The position numbers and the translations under genes were made by a program. Shown here one piece after another: positions 32,686-41,924 of a DNA stretch of 64,000 nt; position 1 is the stretch's first letter; the number at the start of each line of letters is the position of its first letter. Source of the stretch: Sphingomonadaceae bacterium. Lineage in GTDB: Bacteria; Pseudomonadota; Alphaproteobacteria; Sphingomonadales; Sphingomonadaceae. The stretch is taken from positions 27,023-91,022 of the forward strand of contig JAJTEF010000002.1 in the NCBI GenBank assembly GCA_021300355.1, given 5' to 3'. The notes below the pieces were generated by a model. That model saw only the letters and a program-made list of their open reading frames with translations. It had not been told where the DNA came from and made no database searches.

Positions 32686-34008
32686 CTAGCGTTTCGTCCG
32701 AACCCGCCAAACAATATTGCCCACATCGTCGCTGACCAAAAGCGAACCGTCCTTTGCGATCACAAGCATCGTTGGCCGACCCTGCGCGTTGCCGTCTTTG
32801 TCCAAAAACCCAGTCAAAATGTTGACTGGCTTTCCGGCAGGCTCGCCTTTTGGAAAGGGCACAAAGATGACATCATAGCCAGACACAGGCTTGCGGTTCC
32901 AAGAGCCGTGGCGCGCAACAAACGCACCATCGGTCAGTCCGGCACCCAATTTACCCGCATAGCCAAAGGCAAGGCCCAAGGGGGCCGTATGCGCACCCAA
33001 GGCGTAATCAGGGCGGCGTTCATATTCCCGCTTTTCTGGCTTCGGTGGTGAAACGCGGTGATCGGTAAAGCCGCCCCAATAATGCTGCGGCCAACCATAA
33101 TCGGCGCCAAATTCCACAAGGGCCAGATAGTCGGGCACCAGATCCGAACCAAGCATGTCGCGTTCGTTGACCACCGTCCACAGGCGTCCACGGCTATCCC
33201 AATCGAGGCCAACGGGGTTACGCAAACCGATGGCATATGGAATTTTCTTGTCCTTCGCGATGTCATATTCGAACACCATCGCGCGGCCATTTTCGAGCTC
33301 TATCCCATGTTCAGCAATGTTGCTGTTTGAACCGACCGATATGTAAATCTTCTTACCATCGGGCGATGCTGCAAGGTTGCGCGTCCAATGGTTGTTTGGC
33401 GCTTTTGCATTAAACTTTGTAAGCTCTTTGCCCTTCGCCGTAATCTTGGTGTCGCCTGTCTTGTAAGGAAAGGCCATCAATCCATCGGTGTTCGCCACAT
33501 ATAAAGTATCGCGGATCAGCACCATGCCAAATGGCGAATTCAACCCAGTCAGAAACGCTGTTTTCAATTCGGCTTTGCCATCTCCATTGGCGTCACGCAG
33601 CAATGTGATGCGGTTGGCAGACGGCACACCCGCGCCAGCCTTGCCCATCAGCCATTTCTCGATAAACCCTGCAATACCGCCAGCTTCGCGCGGCGGAGAA
33701 TTTGTTTCAGCGACGAGAACATCACCATTGGGCAAGACATACATGTTGCGCGGATGGTCGAGACTTTCTGCAAAGCGCTCGACAACTAGACCCGGCGCAG
33801 CGGTTGGTGCTTCGCCGGCTTTCCAGCGGTCAACCTCGGCAACCTTAATGGTCGGGAAAATCTGTTCGCGGCCCTCCGTGATATTGGGCTTAGGCCCGGT
33901 CACCGCATCCAAAGGCAATTGCGCAACGTCAGGGCGCGTGATGTACCACACGCCGGCAAGCGCCAACGCGATGAATATCAACGTAATGTTGCGAACGTGC
34001 TTCCACAT
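32686..34008 (-). CDS. Sorbosone dehydrogenase-like PQQ-type beta-propeller protein
   Basis: The 440-residue protein has an N-terminal membrane anchor (ITLIFIALALAGVWYI) and a beta-propeller domain of the L-sorbosone/soluble glucose dehydrogenase type. Typical segments are LDHPRNMYVLPNGDVLVAETN, GLRNPVGLDWDSRGRLWTVVNERD and FVARHGSWNRKPVSGYDV. The active-site arginine and histidine regions of the fold are recognisable, but whether PQQ is bound cannot be told. It would act in the periplasm on a sugar or aldehyde. It follows a small membrane protein gene by 11 bp. Confidence 0.85.
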   Translation of the reverse strand: MWKHVRNITLIFIALALAGVWYITRPDVAQLPLDAVTGPKPNITEGREQIFPTIKVAEVDRWKAGEAPTAAPGLVVERFAESLDHPRNMYVLPNGDVLVAETNSPPREAGGIAGFIEKWLMGKAGAGVPSANRITLLRDANGDGKAELKTAFLTGLNSPFGMVLIRDTLYVANTDGLMAFPYKTGDTKITAKGKELTKFNAKAPNNHWTRNLAASPDGKKIYISVGSNSNIAEHGIELENGRAMVFEYDIAKDKKIPYAIGLRNPVGLDWDSRGRLWTVVNERDMLGSDLVPDYLALVEFGADYGWPQHYWGGFTDHRVSPPKPEKREYERRPDYALGAHTAPLGLAFGYAGKLGAGLTDGAFVARHGSWNRKPVSGYDVIFVPFPKGEPAGKPVNILTGFLDKDGNAQGRPTMLVIAKDGSLLVSDDVGNIVWRVRTKR

Positions 34009-34019
34009 TATTCTGACCC

Positions 34020-34205
34020 TTATGTGCTTCGTTTACGATCGAACAACCATATCACCACCGCGATCAGGCTACCGATCGCCATACCGATAACCAATCCGGC
34101 GGAGGGTTGGTCGAATGCTACGCCGAGGATAGCGCCGATCAATAAACCAAGAGCGACGAAAATGCCGCCGGCAAGACGGGGCTGATTGTTTTGTGTTTCA
34201 GACAT
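34020..34205 (-). CDS. Small two-helix membrane protein
   Basis: The 61-residue protein begins MSETQNNQPRL and has two hydrophobic segments (about 13-27 and 32-55) separated by FDQPSAG, ending in the positive RKRST. I do not recognise a named family. Small Gly-rich proteins of this kind are common in sphingomonads. It is 11 bp upstream of the sorbosone dehydrogenase-like gene and probably co-transcribed with it. Confidence 0.7.
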   Translation of the reverse strand: MSETQNNQPRLAGGIFVALGLLIGAILGVAFDQPSAGLVIGMAIGSLIAVVIWLFDRKRST

Positions 34206-34382
34206 AATCGCTCTTTGCCACCAACAACGGCAGCCTAGCAAGCCCGATGTTCATGCTTAATTTGCGCTAACCAATTGCTTTGACGGAAACGCGACACGCA
34301 AGTTGTAATAAGGCGTTGCAGATGGGCCAATCCCCCCGGGCCTGTCTGCGACCCAAAACAATAATCGAAAGCCGCTGTCTTT

Positions 34383-34592
34383 ATGTATCTGCCGCTCTAC
34401 GTCGAACCGCGGGACGTTGCTGAAGCCACGACGTTAATGGACACATTCGGTCCCAAAGCCGGCATGGAAGCCGCCGAGCGCGCGGTACAGAGCCGTAATG
34501 TTGGCAATCATCTGCATTACTGCCGCTGGCGCCAGATCGAACGCCTCATCATCATGCTGAGCGCGCGCACAACTTTGGGAACCATCCACTGA
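34383..34592 (+). CDS. Small hypothetical protein with CRWRQIERLI motif
   Basis: The 69-residue product contains AAERAVQSRNVGNHLHYCRWRQIERLIIML, a pattern I associate with short conserved sphingomonad proteins of 60-80 residues without known function. No signal peptide is seen. The Shine-Dalgarno element is weak. It ends 9 bp before the convergent putA stop. The reading frame could be spurious, but its amino acid composition looks like protein rather than noise. Confidence 0.55.
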   Translation: MYLPLYVEPRDVAEATTLMDTFGPKAGMEAAERAVQSRNVGNHLHYCRWRQIERLIIMLSARTTLGTIH

Positions 34593-34601
34593 CGCGGAAA
34601 G

Positions 34602-37571
34602 TCAGCTATCGTCCTCAAGCGACAGCAACGATGCGTTGCCACCCGCGCTTGTTGTATCGACAGATGTCGTTCGTTCAGCGCAGAAGCGGTACAAATAATG
34701 CGGTCCGCCTGCTTTGGGACCAGTGCCTGATAAGCCTTCACCGCCAAATGGCTGACTGCCCACCACCGCGCCAATCATTGACCGGTTAATGTACAGATTG
34801 CCAACGCGGGCAAGGTTTTCGACCAATGCACTGCTTACCGCAATCCTGCTGTGCAGCCCCATAGTCAGACCAAAGCCCTTGGCATTCACCCGCGCGACTG
34901 TCGCCTCCAGCTCTCCAGCCTTCCATGTTGCAACATGCACCAATGGGCCAAACCATTCACGGTTCAGATCGTCCAGATTGTCCAGACGGATAACGGTTGG
35001 CGGCACAAACAGGCCTTGCGCTGGAACATCTATCTCATGAACTATTCTGTCCGTCGCCTCGGCACGATAGGCCATCAGCTTGTCATAGGAATCCTGATCA
35101 ATGACAGGTCCGATGTCGGTCGAGGGATCAGCGGGATCGCCAACGTTCAACGTGTCCATAGCGCCGCGCAGCATCTCAAGCGTATGTTCTGCGATATCCT
35201 CTTGCAGAAGCAATAACCGCAACGCCGAACAACGCTGCCCCGCCGATTGAAAGCCAGAAATGATGATATCGCGTACGACTTGCTCGGACAAAGCCGTGGA
35301 ATCGACGATCATGGCGTTGAGGCCACCCGTTTCCGCAATCAGTGGCACCAACGGCCGCGCATCATCGGCGAGCAAGTTGCGCGCAATGGCCTTTGCCGTC
35401 GGGACCGAACCAGTAAACACCACGCCAGAAATGCGGACATCGGCGGTCAGGGCCGCGCCAACATCGCCACCGCCGGTAACAATCTGGAGCACATCTTCGG
35501 GAACACCGGCTTCGTGCGCCAGCGCCACTGCATATTGCCCAATGGCGGGTGTTTGCGGGGCGGGCTTAGCCACCACGCTATTGCCAGTGACCAATGCCGC
35601 CGCCACTTGCCCCAAAAATATGGCCAACGGGAAATTCCACGGCGCAATGGCGACCCACACGCCCCTGCCTTCATGCCGCAGAACATTTCGTTCGCCCGTT
35701 GGGCCCGGCAATTCAAAGGGCATTAAATCGGTACGTGCGCGCGCAGCATAATAACGGCAAAAATCAATCGCCTCGCGTACTTCGGAGAGCGCGTCGGGGA
35801 TCGTTTTGCGCGCCTCTTGTACCAAAACAGCCATTAAACGGCTGCGGTGTGTCTCAAGTAGTTCGGCCAGTCGTTCCAGACAGTCCGCGCGTTCGTCCAA
35901 TGGGGTATTTGACCATGCCGGATAGGCGGCAAGCGCCGCCGTGACAGCACCTTCTGGTGAGGCTGTTGTCTGGTTGCCCAATGGGACCGGGCGCGCGATG
36001 TCCGCTGCAGTTTCTTGCAAAATCACCGCATCATCAAGGTCAATGCCAAGGCTATTCGTTCGTTCTGGCTGAAACAGATCGGCAGGCGCTGCGATGGCTG
36101 GGTGCCCTGTGCCGCCAACAGCCATGATTTTCTCTACCGGATCTGCGAGTAGCTCGTCCTCACTGATGGATTGGTCCGCCAGTTGGTGCACGAAACTGCT
36201 GTTGGCGCCATTTTCCAGCAAGCGGCGGACCAGATAGGCGAGCAAGTCGCGATGTCCGCCCACCGGAGCGTAGGTGCGGCATTGATAGCCCTCTTCGCGC
36301 ACAAGGCGCTCAAACAGTCCCTCGCCCATGCCATGCAGGCGCTGAAATTCGAAATCGCGATTGTCCCCCGCCCATTGCAAAATCGTCGCGACGGTAAGCG
36401 CGTTATGCGTTGCAAATGCCGGGCGAATTTTGGCCGCCTCAAACATATCTTTTGCGCACGCAAGGTAGGATACGTCCGTTGCCGGCTTGCGGGTAAACAA
36501 TGGGAAGTCGGTCAGTCCGCGTTCCTGCGCATGTTTGATCTCGCTATCCCAATAGGCACCTTTGACAAGGCGCACTTGCATGATGCGGGACGTATCGTGG
36601 CCCAATGCATTGGCCCATGCGATTACGGGGCGGGCGCGTTTGGAATATGCTTGCACCGCCATGCCTAAGCCATCCCAGCCGCGCAAGGCACGATCACGGG
36701 CGACGCGTTCAATAATATCTAAGCTCATTTCCAGTCGCGCGGCTTCTTCGGCATCAATGGTGAGTTGCACGCCAAGCGAGGCAGCGGAACGCGCCAATTG
36801 CGTGATCATATCGGCCAGTTCTGGAACGCATGTTGCACTCTGCGCGGTTTCATAACGCGGGTGCAGCGCCGACAACTTTACAGAAACGCTATGACCGCGC
36901 GTCGCATTGCGACCGACGGCTGCGATGGCCGCGGCGTAGGATTCGAAATATCGTTCTGCGTCATTTTTGGTACGCGCAGCTTCCCCAAGCATGTCGAAAC
37001 TCGCGGTGAACCCGCGATTGTCTTTTGATTCCATACGCTTGATGGCTTCGTCAATATCGCGGCCCATCACGAAAACTTGGCCCATGAGCCGCATCGCCGC
37101 GCCAACGGCCTGCCGCACGAACGGCTCGCCTGCCTTTGCAATCAGGCGCTTCAACGTGCTTGTGCTGTCACCCAGAACGGCTTTGCCCAGAACAAGTCCC
37201 CAAGTCGCGCTGTTCACGAGCAAACTTGATGACTGCCCCTTATGATTGCCCCATTCCGCTTCGGTCAGCTTGTCGGCAATCAACAGATCAGCCGTCTGGG
37301 GATCGGGCACACGCAAAAACGCCTCCGCAAGCGAAAGGAGCGCGGTGCCCTCCTCCGTTCCGAGACGATATTCCTGCAGAAACTGGTTCACCCAACCATC
37401 GGCTTGCACCTGGCGCAAATCGGCCAGCAGGGTCCGCGCGGTGCGCACAACTTCGGCGCGCGCTGTGCCATCGACAGCAGCGGCGACCACCAATGGGGCG
37501 AGCACTTCTGGTTCAGACTTGCGATGAAAGGGCCGGATGGCAGTTCGTGCGGATTCGAGTGATGAAGTCAT
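34602..37571 (-). CDS. putA: Bifunctional proline dehydrogenase / delta-1-pyrroline-5-carboxylate dehydrogenase
   Basis: The 989-residue protein oxidises proline to glutamate in two steps with channelled pyrroline-5-carboxylate. The FAD-dependent PRODH barrel (about 150-450) has VKLSALHPRYE, RLVKGAYWDSEI and the arginine-rich FQRLHGMGEG segment. The aldehyde dehydrogenase part (about 520-970) has AIAPWNFPLAIFLGQ, FTGSV and the catalytic Cys781 in GQRCS. It lacks the N-terminal ribbon-helix-helix domain of E. coli PutA, so it should not be an autorepressor. Glutamate made here could feed the NAD-glutamate dehydrogenase at 44001-48650. Confidence 0.96.
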   Translation of the reverse strand: MTSSLESARTAIRPFHRKSEPEVLAPLVVAAAVDGTARAEVVRTARTLLADLRQVQADGWVNQFLQEYRLGTEEGTALLSLAEAFLRVPDPQTADLLIADKLTEAEWGNHKGQSSSLLVNSATWGLVLGKAVLGDSTSTLKRLIAKAGEPFVRQAVGAAMRLMGQVFVMGRDIDEAIKRMESKDNRGFTASFDMLGEAARTKNDAERYFESYAAAIAAVGRNATRGHSVSVKLSALHPRYETAQSATCVPELADMITQLARSAASLGVQLTIDAEEAARLEMSLDIIERVARDRALRGWDGLGMAVQAYSKRARPVIAWANALGHDTSRIMQVRLVKGAYWDSEIKHAQERGLTDFPLFTRKPATDVSYLACAKDMFEAAKIRPAFATHNALTVATILQWAGDNRDFEFQRLHGMGEGLFERLVREEGYQCRTYAPVGGHRDLLAYLVRRLLENGANSSFVHQLADQSISEDELLADPVEKIMAVGGTGHPAIAAPADLFQPERTNSLGIDLDDAVILQETAADIARPVPLGNQTTASPEGAVTAALAAYPAWSNTPLDERADCLERLAELLETHRSRLMAVLVQEARKTIPDALSEVREAIDFCRYYAARARTDLMPFELPGPTGERNVLRHEGRGVWVAIAPWNFPLAIFLGQVAAALVTGNSVVAKPAPQTPAIGQYAVALAHEAGVPEDVLQIVTGGGDVGAALTADVRISGVVFTGSVPTAKAIARNLLADDARPLVPLIAETGGLNAMIVDSTALSEQVVRDIIISGFQSAGQRCSALRLLLLQEDIAEHTLEMLRGAMDTLNVGDPADPSTDIGPVIDQDSYDKLMAYRAEATDRIVHEIDVPAQGLFVPPTVIRLDNLDDLNREWFGPLVHVATWKAGELEATVARVNAKGFGLTMGLHSRIAVSSALVENLARVGNLYINRSMIGAVVGSQPFGGEGLSGTGPKAGGPHYLYRFCAERTTSVDTTSAGGNASLLSLEDDS

Positions 37572-37617
37572 TGCCGCGCTTTGCCGGATAAAGCGCAGGC
37601 AGACAAGTTTCAGTTGA

Positions 37618-37651
37618 AACGAAAAAGCCAGCCCTCGGGTGAGGGCTGGCT
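37618..37651 (-). terminator. Intrinsic terminator of the glycine-zipper gene
   Basis: On the minus strand an 11-bp perfect stem AGCCAGCCCTC/GAGGGCTGGCT with a 4-nt loop is followed by TTTTT (37626-37622). It lies 88 bp after the stop of the gene at 37739-38116 and 47 bp before the putA start. Confidence 0.85.
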
Positions 37652-37738
37652 CATGATCGTCAGGCTACCGCCTGATCGACCGTTCCGTCCGGATGTGAAT
37701 GAGGTTCAGGGATCACATCCGGACGAAATGCTGATATT

Positions 37739-38116
37739 CTATCGATAGCGGCGGCAATTGCTGTCCGACTTGTCGATTGCACGACCGGCCAAGGCACCGA
37801 CGGCTGCACCAATGATGCTGCCTTCGGTTTTGTTGCCGCGACGGGAGACTTCGTTTCCAAGCAGCCCGCCTGCAACTGCACCAATGATGGTGCCGCCTGT
37901 ACCCTTGTCGCAACGCGCATTGCCGCGGTAGGCATTGTTGCGATAATAGCGGTCACCACGACGATATTCACGACGGTCATCGCGGTCATAACGGTCACCG
38001 CGGCTGTAATAGCCATCATTATTGCCATGACGGGCCAAAGCTGGAGTGGCGGAAAATCCGGTTACGGCCGTTGCTGCAAGTACCAGCGCACCGATGCTTT
38101 TTTTCAAATTTCTCAC
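37739..38116 (-). CDS. Glycine-zipper 2TM domain envelope protein
   Basis: The 125-residue protein has a signal peptide ending ATPALA, then a low-complexity Asp/Arg/Tyr-rich stretch (residues 30-67), and a glycine-zipper region GGTIIGAVAGGLLGNEV and GSIIGAAVGALAGRAID. Such proteins associate with membranes or outer-membrane integrity and are often stress-induced. Two cysteines (ARCDKG and NCRRYR) could form a disulfide. It is a single gene with its own terminator, divergent from the phytase-like gene. Confidence 0.85.
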   Translation of the reverse strand: MRNLKKSIGALVLAATAVTGFSATPALARHGNNDGYYSRGDRYDRDDRREYRRGDRYYRNNAYRGNARCDKGTGGTIIGAVAGGLLGNEVSRRGNKTEGSIIGAAVGALAGRAIDKSDSNCRRYR

Positions 38117-38279
38117 GTTCGATACTCCTTATTTTCCGGTTCGGCCCGCATTGGGCAATTCGGCGATTTGCTTTGCCAATAATTGCCTTATGAACATGCG
38201 TGATTGACTGCATGCTGAATGTGTCTGTTATCGCTTGTTCATATTCAGCCCTTAAATGATGAACGCGCGTGGGAGTTTT

Positions 38280-39305
38280 ATGTCACCGAAGATTAAGCGT
38301 CTTGCGCTGGGCATCGGACTCGCATGTGTCGCTGTCGGCGGCGTCCGGACGATTTATCCAAGTGACAGCCAAGATATCACGCTCAAGCCCCTAACGCTCA
38401 ATCCGGACAATCCGGCCATGCGCAAGGTGGGGGAACTGGAGTTTATAGCGGCATGGGAACTGCGCAGCCGGAATGACGACTTCGGCGGAATTTCGGCGCT
38501 TACGGCACTCAAGGATGGCCGCTTCGTTGGCATAGGCGATGCAGGCACGATAATTGGATTTGGACTTACAAATCATGTCAGCACAAATCGGCCGTTTATC
38601 GCGCCGCTCCCTAACTTAAACGGACCAGAGACCAACTATAAGGATCGCGACAGCGAAGGCATTGCCTATGACCCCGACAGCGATCAGTTTTGGGTAAGCT
38701 TTGAGGCGCATCACGCCATTCGGCGCTATTCCGTTTCGTTTGCGCATTCTACTGGCATTGTGCGCCCAGCGGCCATGCAGAACTGGCCAAAGAATAAAGG
38801 CGCAGAAAGCCTGATCCGGCTTAAGGACGGCCAGTTCATCATTATCGCCGAAAGCGTAGACGACGGGACGCACCCTGCCCTCCTGTTTTCCGGCGACCCA
38901 GTTGAGCGGGGTAGCAACATCACCCAGTTCCGCTTTCGTCCGCCCACGGGCTATCGCGTCACGGACGGCGCGGAGTTACCCGACGGACGAATCGCATTGG
39001 TCAATCGTTCGATTGGATTTCCGCAGGGCTTTTCCGCGAAAGTATCGCTGTTCAACCCAAATGACATCGGCACAAGCGCGGTCGCAGCGGGAACGGTAAT
39101 CGCTTCACTGGCGCCTCCGTTGTTGGTCGACAATCTGGAAGGCATTGCGGTCACAACCGAGGGGCCGCGGGTTTACCTTTGGCTTATTTCCGACAATAAT
39201 TTCAGCATTTTTCAACGGACGATATTGATGAAGTTCCGGCTGCCCTCTGCCCCGGACAAGAAAAAACCGGAGGCAGTTTCTGCCCCCGGCTTTGATTCGC
39301 TTTAG
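38280..39305 (+). CDS. Esterase-like activity of phytase family protein
   Basis: I start at the ATG at 38280 because GGGAG lies just upstream. An ATG at 38256 lacks one. The 341-residue product has an N-terminal hydrophobic segment (LALGIGLACVAVGGV) for export or anchoring, then a beta-propeller with FGGISAL, DRDSEGIAYDP and DNLEGIAV repeats, the hallmarks of the phytase-like esterase family. The substrate is unknown and the named activity is known for only a few members. The last codons also encode the terminator of the convergent rpmB gene. Confidence 0.82.
   Translation: MSPKIKRLALGIGLACVAVGGVRTIYPSDSQDITLKPLTLNPDNPAMRKVGELEFIAAWELRSRNDDFGGISALTALKDGRFVGIGDAGTIIGFGLTNHVSTNRPFIAPLPNLNGPETNYKDRDSEGIAYDPDSDQFWVSFEAHHAIRRYSVSFAHSTGIVRPAAMQNWPKNKGAESLIRLKDGQFIIIAESVDDGTHPALLFSGDPVERGSNITQFRFRPPTGYRVTDGAELPDGRIALVNRSIGFPQGFSAKVSLFNPNDIGTSAVAAGTVIASLAPPLLVDNLEGIAVTTEGPRVYLWLISDNNFSIFQRTILMKFRLPSAPDKKKPEAVSAPGFDSL
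39260..39292 (-). terminator. rpmB terminator located inside the convergent gene
   Basis: On the minus strand a stem CCGGGGGCAG/CTGCCTCCGG (one mismatch, loop AAA) is followed by TTTTTT. It is placed 42-74 bp after the rpmB stop and lies wholly within the last codons of the phytase-like gene. Confidence 0.8.
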
Positions 39306-39333
39306 CTAAAGGCTGCAAACGCAGCCGCCAGGC

Positions 39334-39624
39334 TTACGCCGCAGCTTTTTGCTTCTTGGCGATTTCTTTTTTCACCTTGCGCGCGTTTGTCGAGAGCTTC
39401 TCGTCCGAAGTCTTCAACAACCAGTTGTCGAGACCGCCCACATGCTCAACCGAACGCAGACCGTGGGTCGAAACGCGGAACTTGTAGCCCTGCTCAAGGG
39501 CATCCGACAACAAAGTGACATTCTGCAAGTTAGGCAGGAATGTACGCTTGGTTTTGTTGTTGGCGTGGCTCACATTGTTGCCGACCAGACGGCCTTTACC
39601 GGTGAGTTCGCAGATGCGCGCCAT
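39334..39624 (-). CDS. rpmB: 50S ribosomal protein L28
   Basis: The 96-residue protein begins [29 protein letters not shown], the diagnostic L28 start, and has the alphaproteobacterial length and basic tail [12 protein letters not shown]. It is a component of the large ribosomal subunit. A CAGGA element precedes the ATG, and a 6-bp hairpin GCGGAA/TTCCGC (39653-39670) sits in its leader. It is a single gene. Confidence 0.98.
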   Translation of the reverse strand: MARICELTGKGRLVGNNVSHANNKTKRTFLPNLQNVTLLSDALEQGYKFRVSTHGLRSVEHVGGLDNWLLKTSDEKLSTNARKVKKEIAKKQKAAA

Positions 39625-39754
39625 GATGTATGTCCTGTATAAAAAAGTGTATGCGGAATCACTGTTCCGCGAAAGTCGCTGCCCCTAACGCTCCACACCG
39701 AAAAGGTCAAGCCGATGTGTGGTCAAAAGCAGTAATCTGCGCTAGCAAAATAAC

Positions 39755-40210
39755 ATGCCCTTATCCAAAGCCCGCGAAATGATGAACGAAGCGCTCAACT
39801 TGGCGCAGGCAGCCGCCGCGCAAGGCGAAGTGCCCGTTGGCGCGATTGTCGTCAAGGATGGGGTCATTATTGGCCGTGGCGCCAACCGTCCGCTTGAGCA
39901 TCATGACCCCACGGCCCATGCGGAAATCCTCGCTATCCGCGCCGCTGCGGCGCATCTTGGCAACGACCGCCTCACGGGATGTGACCTGTGGGTCACGCTG
40001 GAGCCCTGTGCGATGTGTGCAGGCGCAATCGCCCATTCACGCATAGCCCGCCTCTATTATGGCGCGGAGGACCCCAAGGGCGGCGCTGTGGCGCATGGTC
40101 CGCGCTTATTTGAACAGCCCACGGTGCATCATCGCCCCGAAATATATTCTGGCATATCCGCAGACGAATCGGCGGAACTGCTTCAGGCGTTTTTCAAAGA
40201 CCGGCGCTAA
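39755..40210 (+). CDS. tadA: tRNA-specific adenosine deaminase
   Basis: The 151-residue zinc enzyme converts A34 to inosine in tRNA-Arg(ACG). The cytidine deaminase fold motifs HAE (55-57, catalytic Glu57) and PCAMC (84-88) are present, followed by VYYG-like RLYYGAEDPKGGA. The length is normal. Its stop overlaps that of the convergent dienelactone hydrolase gene by 4 bp. Confidence 0.96.
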   Translation: MPLSKAREMMNEALNLAQAAAAQGEVPVGAIVVKDGVIIGRGANRPLEHHDPTAHAEILAIRAAAAHLGNDRLTGCDLWVTLEPCAMCAGAIAHSRIARLYYGAEDPKGGAVAHGPRLFEQPTVHHRPEIYSGISADESAELLQAFFKDRR

Positions 40211-41112
40211 CGCAGATTTTTCCCGAAAAACGCAAGCGTGCGGGCCCACGACAAGTCCGCCGCTGCTTTGTCAAAACGGGGCGTGCTGTCATTGTGGAAG
40301 CCATGTTGCGTGCCCGGATAGAAATGCACCTGAAACGCCTTCTGGTTCGCAATAAGCGCTGCCTGATAGGGGAGCCAGCCTGCGTTGATGCGACCATCGA
40401 CCTCGGCGTAATGGATCAACAGCGGCGCCTTAATAAAAGGAACTTCGGCCGCAGTTGGCTGGCGACCATAATAAGGCACGGACGCAGCCATTTCCGGATA
40501 AGCAACGGCCAACGCATTGCAGACACCGCCACCATAACAAAAACCCACCGCGCCAACCTTGCCTGTGCTGTCGGCATGATCGCGCAAGAATTCAAAGCTG
40601 GCGAAAAAGTCTTCCAATAATTTGCCGGGGTTCAGCTTTGCCTGCAGCTCACGGCCTTTTTCGTCATTGCCCGGATAACCGCCGAGCGACGACAGGCCAT
40701 CGGGGCCAAACGCCATATATCCAGCCTTTGCCAAACGACGCAAGACATCTTCGATATACGGGTTCAACCCGCGATTTTCGTGGACCACCAACACCGCTGG
40801 TAACTTGCCCGTGGCCTTGGCTGGCCGCGCCAGCAACCCGCTGATGCTGCCATGCCCATCGGGGCTTTGTACCGTCACCCGCGAGGTGACAATTTCCGAA
40901 TCGTCGGCCTTAACTTGCTGCGCCAAAGCATAATCCGGCTGCAACTGGTTGAGTATCATAAGGCCAGTTACGCCCGCAGCCGCGAATTTAGCGGCTTCGC
41001 GGATGAATTCACGTTTGGTCAGCTTGCCGTGGACATAGCCATCGAAAATTTCAAGAATATAGGGATGGAAGTCACTGGCCTTCATGCGCGGTGACGTATC
41101 GGCTTCTGCCAT
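40207..41112 (-). CDS. Dienelactone hydrolase family protein with Tat-like leader
   Basis: The 301-residue alpha/beta hydrolase has the family triad Cys192 (GFCYGGG), Asp239 (AEVDGR) and His270 (QHGFHND). A long N-terminal region precedes a Tat-like sequence TKREFIREAAKFAAAGVTG, with Lys-Arg in place of the twin arginines, and a YALAQQ cleavage-like site. Similar YghX-type proteins carry such leaders. AAGGAG upstream supports the ATG at 41112. It is 11 bp downstream of the LytTR regulator gene, so it is probably the third gene of that operon. The substrate is unknown. Confidence 0.85.
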   Translation of the reverse strand: MAEADTSPRMKASDFHPYILEIFDGYVHGKLTKREFIREAAKFAAAGVTGLMILNQLQPDYALAQQVKADDSEIVTSRVTVQSPDGHGSISGLLARPAKATGKLPAVLVVHENRGLNPYIEDVLRRLAKAGYMAFGPDGLSSLGGYPGNDEKGRELQAKLNPGKLLEDFFASFEFLRDHADSTGKVGAVGFCYGGGVCNALAVAYPEMAASVPYYGRQPTAAEVPFIKAPLLIHYAEVDGRINAGWLPYQAALIANQKAFQVHFYPGTQHGFHNDSTPRFDKAAADLSWARTLAFFGKNLR

Positions 41113-41123
41113 CCTTATTCTCC

Positions 41124-41924
41124 TTAATGGACAAACCGGGCTACGACGTCACGATAGGAGCGGCTGACTTTTACCTGTGCACCGGATTCGAGCACCAGGA
41201 AGCATTCGCCGTTCGTATGCGGCTTAACCTGCCGCACCTGATCCAAATTGACGATTGTCGAACGATGGACGCGCTGGAACGTCCTTGGATCGAGGCGTTT
41301 TTCCAGATCCTTCATGGTCTCGCGCAGAATGAGCGAGTTGTCGGCGGTGTAGATGCACATATAATCGCCAGCCGCATCAATCCGTTCGATACTTTCCACA
41401 TCGACGCGGAAAATCTGGCCGCGATCTTTGATATTGATAAGCTTTTCAAACCGCGTTGACGCCAGGTCATCGTCAATCGAACTCAGATTGTCAGCCGCAT
41501 CCGGCGCGACTTCGTTAATGACGGTACGAAGCCTGTCCAGCTCATCCGATGTGCGCTTGTCGGCAAGCCTGCTGCGCACACGGTCCATGGTGTCGGCAAG
41601 ACGTTCTGGTTCGACCGGCTTCATGAGATAATCGATCGCCTGCGCTTCGAACGCCTTAATCGCATGTTCCGAATAGGCCGTCACAAAGACAAACAACGGC
41701 GGATCAATATCCATCACCCCCTGAACAACCGAAAAGCCATCAAATCCGGGCATCTGAATGTCGAGAAACACCAAATCGGGTTTTAGCGTTTTAATCTTGC
41801 GAATGGCTTCACGGCCATTGTGGCAGGTCGCGACGATTTCGATGTCGTCGAACGGCTGCAGCCTTAATTCAAGGCCTTGGATCGCCAACTTTTCATCGTC
41901 GACCAATATTGTACGAATGCTCAT
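41124..41924 (-). CDS. LytTR family response regulator
   Basis: The 266-residue protein has a receiver domain with D9-D10, phosphoacceptor Asp55 and the KPVEP segment, and a C-terminal LytTR DNA-binding domain (about 165-266) with RTFQRVHRSTIVNLDQV and FLVLESGAQVKVSRSYRDVV. Its start overlaps the stop of the sensor kinase gene by ATGA, so the two form a cognate pair. LytTR regulators bind direct repeats in promoters. The dienelactone hydrolase gene is downstream. Confidence 0.94.
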   Translation of the reverse strand: MSIRTILVDDEKLAIQGLELRLQPFDDIEIVATCHNGREAIRKIKTLKPDLVFLDIQMPGFDGFSVVQGVMDIDPPLFVFVTAYSEHAIKAFEAQAIDYLMKPVEPERLADTMDRVRSRLADKRTSDELDRLRTVINEVAPDAADNLSSIDDDLASTRFEKLINIKDRGQIFRVDVESIERIDAAGDYMCIYTADNSLILRETMKDLEKRLDPRTFQRVHRSTIVNLDQVRQVKPHTNGECFLVLESGAQVKVSRSYRDVVARFVH

